A DNA stretch of 64,000 nucleotides from a virus. The translations under genes and the position numbers were made by a program. The DNA lies in the IMG/VR virus record IMGVR_UViG_3300044974_001280, positions 166,446-230,445 of that record. The stretch is one strand, 5' to 3'. This document shows positions 43,241-51,529 of the stretch, one piece after another (positions within the stretch are counted from its first letter, which is position 1; every line of letters begins with the position of its first letter). The notes below the pieces were generated by a model. It was not told where the DNA came from and did not search any database. It saw nothing but the letters and a program-made list of their open reading frames with translations.

Positions 43241-43681
43241 GTGACAAATAAAAAAACAATTTACATTGGCTCGGATCATGCAGGCTATGAGCTCAAAAGT
43301 TTTATCATCGACAAGCTTCAAGAAAACGAATTCACGGTCAGAGATTTCGGTACCCATTCTGAAGAGTCAGTAGACTATCCAAACATCGCTCATTCACTGT
43401 CAGGAACCCTTTATAACAACATTGGAATTCTAATTTGTGGTTCGGGCAACGGAATGACCATGGCTGCTAATAAGTGGAATAGGTCCAGAGCAGCTTTGTG
43501 TTGGAACGAGGAAGTTTCTAGACTGGCCAGAAGCCACAACGACGCCAACATTTTATGTCTACCTGCCAGGTTTATCTCCTCCAGCGAGGCCTGGAAAATA
43601 GTAAAGACCTTCTTAGAAACTCCCTTCGAAGGGGGAAGACACGAACAAAGAGTTAATTTAATTCCTATTTTCAATGACTAA
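43241..43681 (+). CDS. rpiB: ribose-5-phosphate isomerase B
   Basis: 146 residues, the standard RpiB length, from a GTG start. IYIGSDHAGYELK gives the phosphate-binding and catalytic-base region, ICGSGNGMTMAANKW holds the usual active-site cysteine (C66) and anion hole, and ARSHNDANILCLPAR completes the LacAB/RpiB signature. It interconverts ribose-5-phosphate and ribulose-5-phosphate and could raise PRPP supply for nucleotides. Confidence 0.92.
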   Translation: MTNKKTIYIGSDHAGYELKSFIIDKLQENEFTVRDFGTHSEESVDYPNIAHSLSGTLYNNIGILICGSGNGMTMAANKWNRSRAALCWNEEVSRLARSHNDANILCLPARFISSSEAWKIVKTFLETPFEGGRHEQRVNLIPIFND

Positions 43682-43958
43682 TCAGTTCAATCTCAACAAG
43701 ATCTACATTATCGGCAGATTGGTGGATCTGAAAGACGCTGCCGGATTTCCTTCTAATTTAAAGAAGATAAGGGTTGCAGAAATCACCAAGTGTTCTATTC
43801 TGTTAGAAGATCTAGATTCACCCCCGGAAACGAAAAAATTTCACAGATCACTTTTAGAAGAGATGAACAAAAATTGGAAAATAGTCGAGGTTGTGGAAGA
43901 TGCTCCGGCCCAAACTTATCCTGGTCAAGGACCCACCTACATTGCTCTAAATTCCTAA
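43674..43958 (+). CDS. small protein of unknown function
   Basis: 94 residues, overlapping rpiB by eight bases. Beta-rich start (KIYIIGRLVDLKD), acidic. No motif. Confidence 0.58.
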   Translation: MTNQFNLNKIYIIGRLVDLKDAAGFPSNLKKIRVAEITKCSILLEDLDSPPETKKFHRSLLEEMNKNWKIVEVVEDAPAQTYPGQGPTYIALNS

Positions 43959-43959
43959 A

Positions 43960-44199
43960 GTGGAGAAAGAAGAAAACGTTAGATATCTTGATTTAGAAGA
44001 TGGAGTCATGGGAGAGATTCTAATTCTTACCGACACCTACCACAATTCTACCAGCACTCATTTTGAAAAAGAGTACAGGTGTTCTCTTTTAAGAGATGAT
44101 ATAAAAATTTACTTGACTTCTTTAAGTTCTTTGGAGGAATCTGAAAATTATTTAATACATTTGAAGAAAAATAAATTTATCCCTCCTGACAGTTTATAA
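43960..44199 (+). CDS. small protein of unknown function
   Basis: 79 residues from a GTG start one base after the preceding stop. Acidic, mixed fold, no motif. Confidence 0.52.
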   Translation: MEKEENVRYLDLEDGVMGEILILTDTYHNSTSTHFEKEYRCSLLRDDIKIYLTSLSSLEESENYLIHLKKNKFIPPDSL

Positions 44200-44218
44200 C
44201 AAATTAAAACATTTTTTC

Positions 44219-44578
44219 ATGTCTCCTTTTCTGATAATTTTTATTGCTGCCGTGGTGATTACCCTACTCTGGGTAAAAGGCATAACCTACATGCACGAGA
44301 ACAACCCTGATTATAAAGGTCTAGATCTATTCAGTGAAGGTCTAGAAGTAGATCTATTAAATGACCACGAGCCCGTTACACCCTCCGAAAACCTGTATCA
44401 AGAGTATGTTCGCGTGGCCGGAGGGATGGAAGAGGTAGACTATTCACTCCACGTCGATGATCCAGTCAACAATTGCACTCGTCTGATGACCGAGCAAGAA
44501 TTCTGGGAGTGCGTTGCTAAAAATCCGGATTTCCTTTTGAAGGAGAAGATATGTCTATCACGGAGGAAAAAGATTTGA
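44219..44578 (+). CDS. single-pass membrane protein
   Basis: 119 residues with one N-terminal hydrophobic segment (FLIIFIAAVVITLLWV) and an acidic soluble part. Function unknown. Confidence 0.6.
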   Translation: MSPFLIIFIAAVVITLLWVKGITYMHENNPDYKGLDLFSEGLEVDLLNDHEPVTPSENLYQEYVRVAGGMEEVDYSLHVDDPVNNCTRLMTEQEFWECVAKNPDFLLKEKICLSRRKKI

Positions 44579-44643
44579 TAGATCTTGTCAAAGTACTGCG
44601 AATAATTTGGAAATCTTAACTACGTCCGGCATATCCAAAAAAA

Positions 44644-44925
44644 ATGATAAAATGGCTCTACAAACCCTCCGGTCAGTGTCCTATCCAGGCAGAGGGAGAA
44701 TTTTTAAACCACTATTTTTATTTTAGAGCAAGGTGGTCCACTGTTCTCATTGAATTTGCACCCTCTGAGAGACATTGGAATGACTCTGAAAACATCCACA
44801 CCTATTTTTTGTGGAAAACTGAATCCCCCATGGCCGGATGGGTACCCAAGTGGCAATGTTTGGTGCTTATTTACTGGGGATGTTTAAGATTTTTTTGGGA
44901 TCAAAAGATAAAACAAAATCTATGA
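44644..44925 (+). CDS. aromatic-rich small protein of unknown function
   Basis: 93 residues with many tryptophans (KWQCLVLIYWGCLRFFW near the end, possibly membrane-active). Overlaps the next ATG by four bases. Confidence 0.5.
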   Translation: MIKWLYKPSGQCPIQAEGEFLNHYFYFRARWSTVLIEFAPSERHWNDSENIHTYFLWKTESPMAGWVPKWQCLVLIYWGCLRFFWDQKIKQNL

Positions 44926-45185
44926 AACTATACACAGAAGAACAAATGAGTATTGCAATTGCTCAAGCAAAAGCTAACCCTGAGCTAGCATATTTATTAA
45001 TGGTTACACTTAAACCCATCGAACTACCAAATGAGGATGAGATATATCACAATGCAAGTAATTGGGTATTTGATAAAAACTCAATGAAATGGTCAAACAA
45101 TGATGATACAGCAGGAGATAACCTTGGTAGTTTTATTGAGGGAGCGAAATGGATGCGTGATCAAATACAAGGAGGTAACAAATGA
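44922..45185 (+). CDS. MKLYTEEQ-family small protein
   Basis: 87 residues from the ATG overlapping the previous stop. The opening MKLYTEEQMSIAIAQAK and later VTLKPIELPNEDEI are shared in part with the genes at 49735 and 50091 (MKLYTKE start). The C-terminus EGAKWMRDQI is a common phage helical end. Function unknown. Confidence 0.6.
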   Translation: MKLYTEEQMSIAIAQAKANPELAYLLMVTLKPIELPNEDEIYHNASNWVFDKNSMKWSNNDDTAGDNLGSFIEGAKWMRDQIQGGNK

Positions 45186-45421
45186 GGGTTGATTCGGAAA
45201 GTGCATTGATAAAATTCATCAATCAATTAAAGTCGGCTGGAATTGATATTCCGGAAAATTTAACATTTGAATTTGATAGCCAAGAGTTACAAATTTTTTT
45301 CAACGAATTAGCTAATCATTATTTACAACCACCATTTGACGGTGTGAATATATTTAGTCCCGATAATAACATAACGGAATTTATTTATTTCGGGCATAAA
45401 ATGAAATTAAAACAACAATGA
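45182..45421 (+). CDS. small protein of unknown function
   Basis: 79 residues, overlapping both neighbours by four bases. Acidic and aromatic, no motif. Confidence 0.55.
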   Translation: MRVDSESALIKFINQLKSAGIDIPENLTFEFDSQELQIFFNELANHYLQPPFDGVNIFSPDNNITEFIYFGHKMKLKQQ

Positions 45422-45651
45422 ACAACACCAAACAAAGTAGTATTTTATGGTTACAACAGGCATTAGAGACCATATTAACACACCAGCAAATCATGCAAAC
45501 AATTGGGATATTTGTACAGTCCCATGAGATGCACAAAGAGGAACACGCTGAAACTTGGAACAGCGCTATTGATGCAGTTCAAAAAGAAAAATGGGAATCC
45601 TACGAGCAATATTACAACGAAACTTTTAATTGTATAGCAAATGAAATTTGA
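45418..45651 (+). CDS. KQSSI-family small helical protein
   Basis: 77 residues. TKQSSILWLQQALETIL and later QSHEMHKEE match the pattern of the gene at 47198 (KQSSIEWYERQV and QAKEMHNNE), so the two are paralogues. All-helical, function unknown. Confidence 0.6.
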   Translation: MNNTKQSSILWLQQALETILTHQQIMQTIGIFVQSHEMHKEEHAETWNSAIDAVQKEKWESYEQYYNETFNCIANEI

Positions 45652-45805
45652 ATTAATGCAGTATAGATGGTATCGTAAATGGAAAGGTGGGACTTATTAT
45701 CTTATTTACAATTGGGTTACTTTACCATTTTGGTGTGATAAAATGATTACATCCTGTGGTGGAAGAGCAATTAAAATAGAAAAATTTAACACAAAATTAA
45801 TATAG
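45641..45805 (+). CDS. small basic aromatic protein
   Basis: 54 residues from an ATG overlapping the previous gene; an ATG at 45656 is an alternative. YRWYRKWKGGTYYLIYNW is unusually rich in W, Y and K. No motif. Confidence 0.45.
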   Translation: MKFELMQYRWYRKWKGGTYYLIYNWVTLPFWCDKMITSCGGRAIKIEKFNTKLI

Positions 45806-45833
45806 AAAGTTTGGGTGGAATTAAAAAATAACT

Positions 45834-45841
45834 TATCTTTA
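45834..45841 (+). promoter_or_regulatory. host-type -7 promoter box (TATCTTTA)
   Basis: A TTG at 45811-45813 stands 20 bases upstream. The next gene starts at 45857 or 45866. Confidence 0.45.
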
Positions 45842-45865
45842 CTTTGTAATTAAAAAATGAGAGTT

Positions 45866-46495
45866 ATGTATTATCAAATTAAAGAAACCCTAACTAAAGA
45901 AGAAAATTTGGAATTGTCTAAAGCTTATGAAGATAAAGCTAAGGAATATCTAAATCAATTCAACGAACTATTGAAGAACGCTAATAAAGAATTTCCGGGC
46001 CGTACCTTTGGTTTAAGTAAAGCTAAGTTGGAAAAGTTGAAAACTCCAAATGAGGTTTATGACCGTCTGCAATCAGCGGCTCGTTCCTACTACAACACCA
46101 AATCCACTTACGAAATGCGTGAGAGAATGGTGAAAGAAAAGGAAGAGAAAGAGAAACAAGCAGAGCTCCTAAAACAACGAGAAGCTGAAAAATCTAATTT
46201 GGTCAATGAAGCTATCGCCTTTTGTTTGGTCAATGGACGAACCTTTGGTGATGGTCTTTCGGTAGAAACTGCAATCTCAATCGCCAACGATATTGCATTC
46301 CAAAAAGAAGTTGAGAAACGTAAAGTTGAAATCGGCGATGGTTACATTGGCTTTTCAGGTCAGAACTGTGAAGATGAATGTGATGGTTGGAATCCACAAT
46401 ACCACCGGTGCCAATGTGGCAATCGTAGAGTAAGTTGGACTGATGGTTATTATTCAGACTTTCGAAATATGGAAATCTACGCTGAAGCTTACTAA
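45866..46495 (+). CDS. coiled-coil protein with C-terminal Cys-rich end
   Basis: 209 residues from ATG 45866, chosen because GAGTTATG matches the usual leader end here; ATG 45857 is also in frame. A long charged helix (about 75-120, ERMVKEKEEKEKQAELLKQ) is followed by NCEDECDGWNPQYHRCQCG, which may bind metal. Function unknown. Confidence 0.65.
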   Translation: MYYQIKETLTKEENLELSKAYEDKAKEYLNQFNELLKNANKEFPGRTFGLSKAKLEKLKTPNEVYDRLQSAARSYYNTKSTYEMRERMVKEKEEKEKQAELLKQREAEKSNLVNEAIAFCLVNGRTFGDGLSVETAISIANDIAFQKEVEKRKVEIGDGYIGFSGQNCEDECDGWNPQYHRCQCGNRRVSWTDGYYSDFRNMEIYAEAY

Positions 46496-46514
46496 ATTTT
46501 AACACCAAATAGAA

Positions 46515-46706
46515 ATGACACAAGAACAAAAAGAGTGGATTGATTCTGCTAACTATGAACAACTTCTTAGCACATATAGATTTGCTTCAGCTGGAGACCC
46601 TATGTTTATGGGAGAATGTGGAAAATACTATCTCGAAGTGATGCGTGAAAAGAAGCATAAACACCCCAATCCCAGCGAAGTTAGCAAACTAATAGGATGG
46701 GGATAA
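46515..46706 (+). CDS. small protein of unknown function
   Basis: 63 residues behind the TTTAACACCAAA leader. Helical, no motif. Confidence 0.55.
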   Translation: MTQEQKEWIDSANYEQLLSTYRFASAGDPMFMGECGKYYLEVMREKKHKHPNPSEVSKLIGWG

Positions 46707-46731
46707 ATCAAACCTTTAACACCAAATAAAC

Positions 46732-46962
46732 ATGAAAGAATATCTTATTACTCAAGAACAAATAGAAAAACTTGAACACTTCAAGAAAATGTTTGAATTC
46801 AATGCCCAATTAGTTCTAGACTTATGTAGTGGTGAAAGGGACGATATTGTATATGGGTTTGAACTTGGACGAATGTATTCACATCTAAGACAATGTTTTA
46901 TTGATATGATGAAACTTGAGTCTGAAATCAGAAATCAACCATTTAACACCAAAGAGAAATGA
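46732..46962 (+). CDS. small helical protein of unknown function
   Basis: 76 residues behind the TTTAACACCAAA leader. LVLDLCSGERDDIVYGFELG is the only distinctive stretch. Overlaps the next gene by four bases. Confidence 0.55.
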   Translation: MKEYLITQEQIEKLEHFKKMFEFNAQLVLDLCSGERDDIVYGFELGRMYSHLRQCFIDMMKLESEIRNQPFNTKEK

Positions 46963-47201
46963 CACCTAAAGAAAAATCAGAAGAACTTTACTACAAATAT
47001 TATCAGCTGGTCGCAGATGGACCATATCCCGAAGATAATGCTAAAAAATGTTCATTAATTGCAATTGATGAGATGATGGAGGTATATGCTTCAGCACTTC
47101 ACTCTATGGGTATTGCAAAAGATATTGCCGAATTAACACTAAGCCCATATCTTATGCAAGTAAAGCACGAAATTGAAAATCTTAAAATTGACAGTAAATG
47201 A
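46959..47201 (+). CDS. small helical protein of unknown function
   Basis: 80 residues; overlaps neighbours on both sides by four bases. Starts MTPKEKSEELYYKYYQLV, a layout frequent in small phage proteins of Bacteroidetes. Confidence 0.58.
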   Translation: MTPKEKSEELYYKYYQLVADGPYPEDNAKKCSLIAIDEMMEVYASALHSMGIAKDIAELTLSPYLMQVKHEIENLKIDSK

Positions 47202-47482
47202 AACAAAGTAGTATAGAGTGGTATGAACGCCAAGTCTGGGACCTGCTAATTCGATTTGAAAACAAGGAAATAACACTTGGCCAATATGGTGTTACCCGTG
47301 TTGACTTATTTAATCAAGCAAAAGAGATGCATAATAATGAGATGAATGTTAAAATCCAAAAAGCAATTGACAAATTTGAAGAAGCAAAAACCAATTCATC
47401 ATCTTTTAGAGACATAATCTACTTGGATGGTGTCTTAGCAGTTTTAGACACAATAAAAAACGAAACCTTTAACACCAAATAA
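47198..47482 (+). CDS. KQSSI-family small helical protein
   Basis: 94 residues, paralogue of 45418 (KQSSIEWYERQV, FNQAKEMHNNEM). Its last codons read through the repeated TTTAACACCAAA leader of the next gene. Function unknown. Confidence 0.6.
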   Translation: MKQSSIEWYERQVWDLLIRFENKEITLGQYGVTRVDLFNQAKEMHNNEMNVKIQKAIDKFEEAKTNSSSFRDIIYLDGVLAVLDTIKNETFNTK

Positions 47483-47484
47483 AA

Positions 47485-47712
47485 ATGAAAATACCAACAG
47501 CAGAAGAAACATACACTAAAGTAACAGGTTGTATTATCAATCATAAAGATGTTAAAACAGCAATGATTGAATTTGCCAAACTTCATGTTGAAGCCGCTTT
47601 AAAAGCTTCTCTTGAAAGTATACCCTGTTTAGGTTCTAGTACTGATATTGCAACTTATGATGAAGTTGAAGAGGCCGTTTTAAACGCTTATCCATTAACA
47701 AATATAAAATGA
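47485..47712 (+). CDS. small helical protein of unknown function
   Basis: 75 residues: MKIPTAEETYTKVTG and MIEFAKLHVEAALKAS give an amphipathic helical layout. Overlaps the next gene by four bases. Confidence 0.58.
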   Translation: MKIPTAEETYTKVTGCIINHKDVKTAMIEFAKLHVEAALKASLESIPCLGSSTDIATYDEVEEAVLNAYPLTNIK

Positions 47713-48074
47713 ACACGCCAGTAAGTTTTGAGATAGCAAAGTTGCTAAAAGAAAAGGGATATAAATTAGATTTTGGCGATAATCAAAAATTTTATTTCCC
47801 AGACACAAGAGAATTGACTGAAAATCATAGAGGTAATAATTATCCAGCACCAACCATTGTAGAAGTAGTGATGTGGTTGTATGAGAAGCATGGGATTTGG
47901 ATTAATGGAGGATTGTATTCACATTTAGGTAATGTTTCAAAATTTCAATTTACAATCCAAAGTCAAAAATCCAGATCAACAAATTCAATAGTACAACTCA
48001 ATATCAATCCATTTAATTCACCAGCAGAAGCATACGAAGCAGCTATTGAATACACTTTAAAAAACTTGTTATGA
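47709..48074 (+). CDS. NTPVSFEIAKLL-family protein, copy 1
   Basis: 121 residues. Opens NTPVSFEIAKLLKEKGY, contains APTIVEVVMWLYEKHGIW and ends EAYEAAIEYTLKNLL. The same frame-work is found in copies at 50443, 50826 and 51257 and, more diverged, in 48071. Its first 44 bases are identical to those of the 50443 copy. Function unknown. Confidence 0.7.
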   Translation: MNTPVSFEIAKLLKEKGYKLDFGDNQKFYFPDTRELTENHRGNNYPAPTIVEVVMWLYEKHGIWINGGLYSHLGNVSKFQFTIQSQKSRSTNSIVQLNINPFNSPAEAYEAAIEYTLKNLL

Positions 48075-48658
48075 ACACATTAAAAAAAGAATTTGTCCCC
48101 TACGAAGAAGCATTAGCACTTAAAGAACTTGGGTTTGATGAACCTTGTTTTGGTAGTTATGATATGGAAACATTAAAATTATGGATTGGGTATTTGAATG
48201 ATGGAGAACAATTCAATAGAGAATATTATTACCCCGCACCAACATTCTCACAAGCATTTAGGTGGATTAGAGAGAAGTATAAAATAAATTCTCATGTCGG
48301 ATTTAAAGATGACGAAGACAAAGAGTTTGCATTCTATTATTACCAAATAAATTGGACAAAAGGTTTTGGTTTCCAAAGTCACGAAGAAGCAGAACTTGCT
48401 TGTCTTAGGAAGTTAATTGAAATTGTAAAAGAGAAACAAATATTAACGATAGAAGTAATCATACCCTCCGAACCATTTTATCAAAAATTTGAGCATGAGT
48501 TCAAAGTACTTCCTTCAATTTCCCTTAAAGAACGTATTTTGGGTGTTTTAGAGAACCAATCTATCGAAAGGAATGAATTTGATTATAAAATAATTGAGGA
48601 AAGAGATTGGGATGGATTAACAGAAAATTTGATAAGTTGTTTCAAACAATTTGGATGA
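48071..48658 (+). CDS. diverged NTPVSFEIAKLL-family protein with C-terminal extension
   Basis: 195 residues. EALALKELGFDEPCFG, YYPAPTFSQAFRWIREKYKI and SHEEAELACLRKLIE follow the family order, with an added 70-residue helical C-terminus. Overlaps copy 1 by four bases. Confidence 0.65.
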   Translation: MNTLKKEFVPYEEALALKELGFDEPCFGSYDMETLKLWIGYLNDGEQFNREYYYPAPTFSQAFRWIREKYKINSHVGFKDDEDKEFAFYYYQINWTKGFGFQSHEEAELACLRKLIEIVKEKQILTIEVIIPSEPFYQKFEHEFKVLPSISLKERILGVLENQSIERNEFDYKIIEERDWDGLTENLISCFKQFG

Positions 48659-48673
48659 TTGAAATAATTTTCG

Positions 48674-48681
48674 TATATTTA
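48674..48681 (+). promoter_or_regulatory. host-type -7 promoter box (TATATTTA)
   Basis: TTG at 48651-48653 is 20 bases upstream; ATG 48707 follows ATAAAAGTT. Confidence 0.55.
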
Positions 48682-48706
48682 CATCATAAATAAAAAAATA
48701 AAAGTT

Positions 48707-49447
48707 ATGCCACACAACCTAATTCACACAAAAGACTACCTGTTGGTGGTTGATGATTCAGAGATTAAAGAGGGTGATTGGTGTTTTCTTGGTGAGACTT
48801 CTCTGTTTAATGCTAAAATCGGTAGAGTCAACAAAAATGTAATCTCAGATAATGGGAAAAATGGACTTAATTTCAAAAAAATCATTGCTCATCTACCACT
48901 TAATGACTTTCCAATCCTTGAAGGTGTGGATTTGCTACCACCGCTTGAAGATGAAGTTGAAGAGTTAGCGGAAAGAGAATACAGCGAGCAGAGTCAATCA
49001 TGTGATGATGATCCAAACGAATTTTTTAATTATACTGGTTACTTAAAGGCTGGCTTTATAAATGGCTACAACAAGGCCAAAGAGAAGTACAAGTACACCA
49101 ATGAGGATATGCTTACAATTAGAAACAATTTAGTTACTCTACTTCCAACAGGAGATGTTACGGCGTGGGATATGATTCAAGCTATTTCAAAATATACTAA
49201 GTGGTTTGATAATTATGTTGAATCTTTATCACAACCCGAATTACCTACTGCGTTTGAATGTGAGATACAATATTTTTATATGTCAAGTGAATATTATTAT
49301 GGCACAGAAGCCGGTTGGGTTAAGTTTGATGAGTCTCAATATGAATCTATCAGAAAAGAAATACCTACCTGTCCTTTGAAAAAAGTACATAAGGAAACAA
49401 CAACCCCCGAAGGTCATACCCAATGGGTAGGGAAATACATTTACTAA
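48707..49447 (+). CDS. protein of unknown function (HNLIHTKDYLL family)
   Basis: 246 residues. The N-terminus HNLIHTKDYLLVVDDSEIK looks like a small beta domain; the middle has FFNYTGYLKAGFINGYNKAK, a helical segment. A truncated copy of its start lies at 51526. No enzymatic motif. Confidence 0.65.
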   Translation: MPHNLIHTKDYLLVVDDSEIKEGDWCFLGETSLFNAKIGRVNKNVISDNGKNGLNFKKIIAHLPLNDFPILEGVDLLPPLEDEVEELAEREYSEQSQSCDDDPNEFFNYTGYLKAGFINGYNKAKEKYKYTNEDMLTIRNNLVTLLPTGDVTAWDMIQAISKYTKWFDNYVESLSQPELPTAFECEIQYFYMSSEYYYGTEAGWVKFDESQYESIRKEIPTCPLKKVHKETTTPEGHTQWVGKYIY

Positions 49448-49460
49448 ACCAAACTAAACC

Positions 49461-49721
49461 ATGAATCACCATCAATTAAACCACGCAAGAGAGCTTATGG
49501 ATAAGCTCAACAGGGCTGTCGCTGATTACGAATCCTTTGCTGCAGGAGTAAACCAACAATACACTACTCCTCAAATTACGCTTTATAACCATGGAACGAA
49601 AATTTATGAATTTAAAATCTCAAGAGAGCAAGCGTCTGCAATTATCGTGGATGAAAAAAACCGATTGAAAGAAAAAATGGAAAAAGCAAAAAAGGACTTT
49701 GAAGATTACATGCCAACCTAA
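49461..49721 (+). CDS. small coiled-coil protein
   Basis: 86 residues. Two helices around a short beta piece; the last is a charged coil (KNRLKEKMEKAKKDFEDY). Behind the AAACCAAAC leader. Function unknown. Confidence 0.58.
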   Translation: MNHHQLNHARELMDKLNRAVADYESFAAGVNQQYTTPQITLYNHGTKIYEFKISREQASAIIVDEKNRLKEKMEKAKKDFEDYMPT

Positions 49722-49734
49722 ACCAAACTAACCT

Positions 49735-50067
49735 ATGAAACTATACACAAAAGAATTGGATTGGGATTTTGCAATGCTCTGGGAAGCCAAAGCAAACGAA
49801 AAAAAGGAAATACACAATGAACCAAAATGGAAATGGGACTGTGGATTTAAATTGGACTTTGATGGCTCCTTGCTGTCAATTAGCAGCAGGTTTTATCCAC
49901 CACATAAAAACATTGGTAATTTTTGGGAAGGAACAGTCCAAGTGTATTTCCTTGATGATGAAATTTTGAGGAAAGAGTTTAAAACCGATACTCTTGACGA
50001 ATTAAAAGTTGAAGTCGAAAAATTTGTCAAACATTATGCAGGTGCGATTAAGGGTAGAATCGTGTAA
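49735..50067 (+). CDS. MKLYTKE-type small protein
   Basis: 110 residues beginning MKLYTKELDWDFAMLWEAKA; the rest is beta-rich with aromatic residues. Only the start is shared with 44922 and 50091. Function unknown. Confidence 0.58.
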   Translation: MKLYTKELDWDFAMLWEAKANEKKEIHNEPKWKWDCGFKLDFDGSLLSISSRFYPPHKNIGNFWEGTVQVYFLDDEILRKEFKTDTLDELKVEVEKFVKHYAGAIKGRIV

Positions 50068-50090
50068 CCCAACCTAAACCAAACCAAACT

Positions 50091-50465
50091 ATGAAACTAT
50101 ACACAAAAGAGATGTTTTTAACTGCCGCTGAAAAATGCGAGGTGTCAATGATAGACGCAAAACACATCATGCAATACATTGACGAGTATGTAACCCCTAT
50201 TGAATTGCCCACTATGAGCAATAACGAAACACACCCAGACGATTTTATTCATGGCAAATTAACCAAGCGCGAGTACTTTGCTTCTATTATGCCGGTGGAT
50301 GATTATACCTATGACACGGTTAGGCCGTTAATGGATTCAGATATTCCGCGTTCTCCTGATTTAGAAAGAATGAAATGGTGGATGCTTGTAGAGGCAAAAA
50401 TTAAAGTAATGAAAGCGGATGCACTAATTAAAGCACTAACCAATGAACACGCCAGTAAGTTTTGA
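50091..50465 (+). CDS. MKLYTKE-type small protein
   Basis: 124 residues, MKLYTKEMFLTAAEK opening, VTPIELPT as in 44922 and an acidic helical C-terminus. The last 23 bases overlap the start of family copy 2. Confidence 0.58.
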   Translation: MKLYTKEMFLTAAEKCEVSMIDAKHIMQYIDEYVTPIELPTMSNNETHPDDFIHGKLTKREYFASIMPVDDYTYDTVRPLMDSDIPRSPDLERMKWWMLVEAKIKVMKADALIKALTNEHASKF

Positions 50466-50829
50466 GATAGCAAAGTTGCTAAAAGAGAAAGGGTTTGATA
50501 TACCATGTTGGAGTTATTATTCATCTTTAAATCTTTATACTTTTGAACTTGGAGATTGGAATAATCATACTATTGGAGATACATCTATGCATAAAAGAAA
50601 TGCTGGATATTACTCAGCACCAACCATTGCAGAAGTTGTGATGTGGTTGTATGAGAAACATGGGATTTGGACTGTAGTGAATGTGAACATTATGGGGTCT
50701 TGGTATTTTGAACATTTTGATTTGAAAAAGAAAAGGAATGCTGAATTTAAACCTACAGATACACACTATAATTCACCAACAGAAGCACACGAAGCGGCTA
50801 TTGAATACACGCTAAATAATTTAATATGA
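50443..50829 (+). CDS. NTPVSFEIAKLL-family protein, copy 2
   Basis: 128 residues. The start is DNA-identical to copy 1 for over 40 bases. The C-terminal part, including ATTTGGACTGTAGTGAATG, is nearly identical to the 51257 copy for about 180 bases, so the array has been shuffled by recombination. Overlaps copy 3 by four bases. Confidence 0.72.
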   Translation: MNTPVSFEIAKLLKEKGFDIPCWSYYSSLNLYTFELGDWNNHTIGDTSMHKRNAGYYSAPTIAEVVMWLYEKHGIWTVVNVNIMGSWYFEHFDLKKKRNAEFKPTDTHYNSPTEAHEAAIEYTLNNLI

Positions 50830-51260
50830 ACACTGAAGTAAATTTTGAAATTGCAAAACTCCTAAAAGAAAAAGGATTTTCTTGGGAATGTCGTCACTTT
50901 TATCGCAAAAGTAAGTACGATAAAGAATTTTATTTAACAACAGGTACAGAATATGAATCCGATAAAGATTGTATTTGGGATTGGAACTTGAATGGTGGTA
51001 AATCAGGTATGCTTTTAAAAAAAATTCCATACCCGAATGATGATAATGCAATCTACTACTCAGCACCAACCATTGCAGAAGTTGTGATGTGGTTGTATGA
51101 GAAACATGGGATTTGGATTTATGCACATAGGATAGACCAAAAAGAATTTTATTGGTCTATTGATACTGATAAAAAAGAGTTTACATCAGGAGAAAATTTC
51201 AAAACACCAACAGAAGCATACGAAGCAGCTATTGAGTACACGCTAAATAATTTAATATGA
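50826..51260 (+). CDS. NTPVSFEIAKLL-family protein, copy 3
   Basis: 144 residues, the longest of the compact copies. It keeps APTIAEVVMWLYEKHGIW and TPTEAYEAAIEYTLNNLI, but the middle differs from copy 2, so central segments vary while both ends are conserved. Overlaps both neighbours by four bases. Confidence 0.72.
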   Translation: MNTEVNFEIAKLLKEKGFSWECRHFYRKSKYDKEFYLTTGTEYESDKDCIWDWNLNGGKSGMLLKKIPYPNDDNAIYYSAPTIAEVVMWLYEKHGIWIYAHRIDQKEFYWSIDTDKKEFTSGENFKTPTEAYEAAIEYTLNNLI

Positions 51261-51529
51261 ACACACCAGTAAAATTTGAAATTGCTGAAATTCTGTTTAA
51301 AAAACATGGAGTATTATTGTCAACTATATCAGACGTAGTAATGTGGTTGTATGAGAAGCATGGGATTTGGACTGTAGTGAATGTGAACATTATGGGGTCT
51401 TGGTATTTTGAGCATTTTAATTTGAAAGAGAAGAGGAATGCTGAATTTAAACCTACAGACACACACTATGATTCACCAACAGAAGCATATGAAGCAGCTA
51501 TTGAATATACTTTAAAAAACTTGTTATGA
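51257..51529 (+). CDS. NTPVSFEIAKLL-family protein, copy 4 (shortened)
   Basis: 90 residues. It keeps the family start (NTPVKFEIAEILFKKHG) and the end shared with copy 2, but lacks about 40 central residues. Its final codons (EYTLKNLL) match copy 1 rather than copy 2, a mosaic pattern. Confidence 0.68.
   Translation: MNTPVKFEIAEILFKKHGVLLSTISDVVMWLYEKHGIWTVVNVNIMGSWYFEHFNLKEKRNAEFKPTDTHYDSPTEAYEAAIEYTLKNLL

Larger units (their letters stand above)
46496..47484 (+). repeat. repeated leader TTTAACACCAAA before small genes
   Basis: The string TTTAACACCAAA followed by a short A-rich spacer and ATG occurs before or at the genes starting 46515, 46732, 46959 (inside the end of the upstream gene) and 47485. 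It is the same translation leader copied several times. Confidence 0.6.
49448..50090 (+). repeat. repeated leader (C)TAAACCAAACTA before small genes
   Basis: AAACCAAACTAAACC before 49461, AAACCAAACTAACCT before 49735 and AAACCAAACCAAACT before 50091 are near-identical leaders, separate from the TTTAACACCAAA set. Confidence 0.6.

Noticed and set aside
50821-51126. Minus-strand frame of about 100 codons opposite copy 3 of the tandem family
   Set aside because: Antisense shadow; histidine- and serine-rich sequence and the conserved family on the plus strand explain it.
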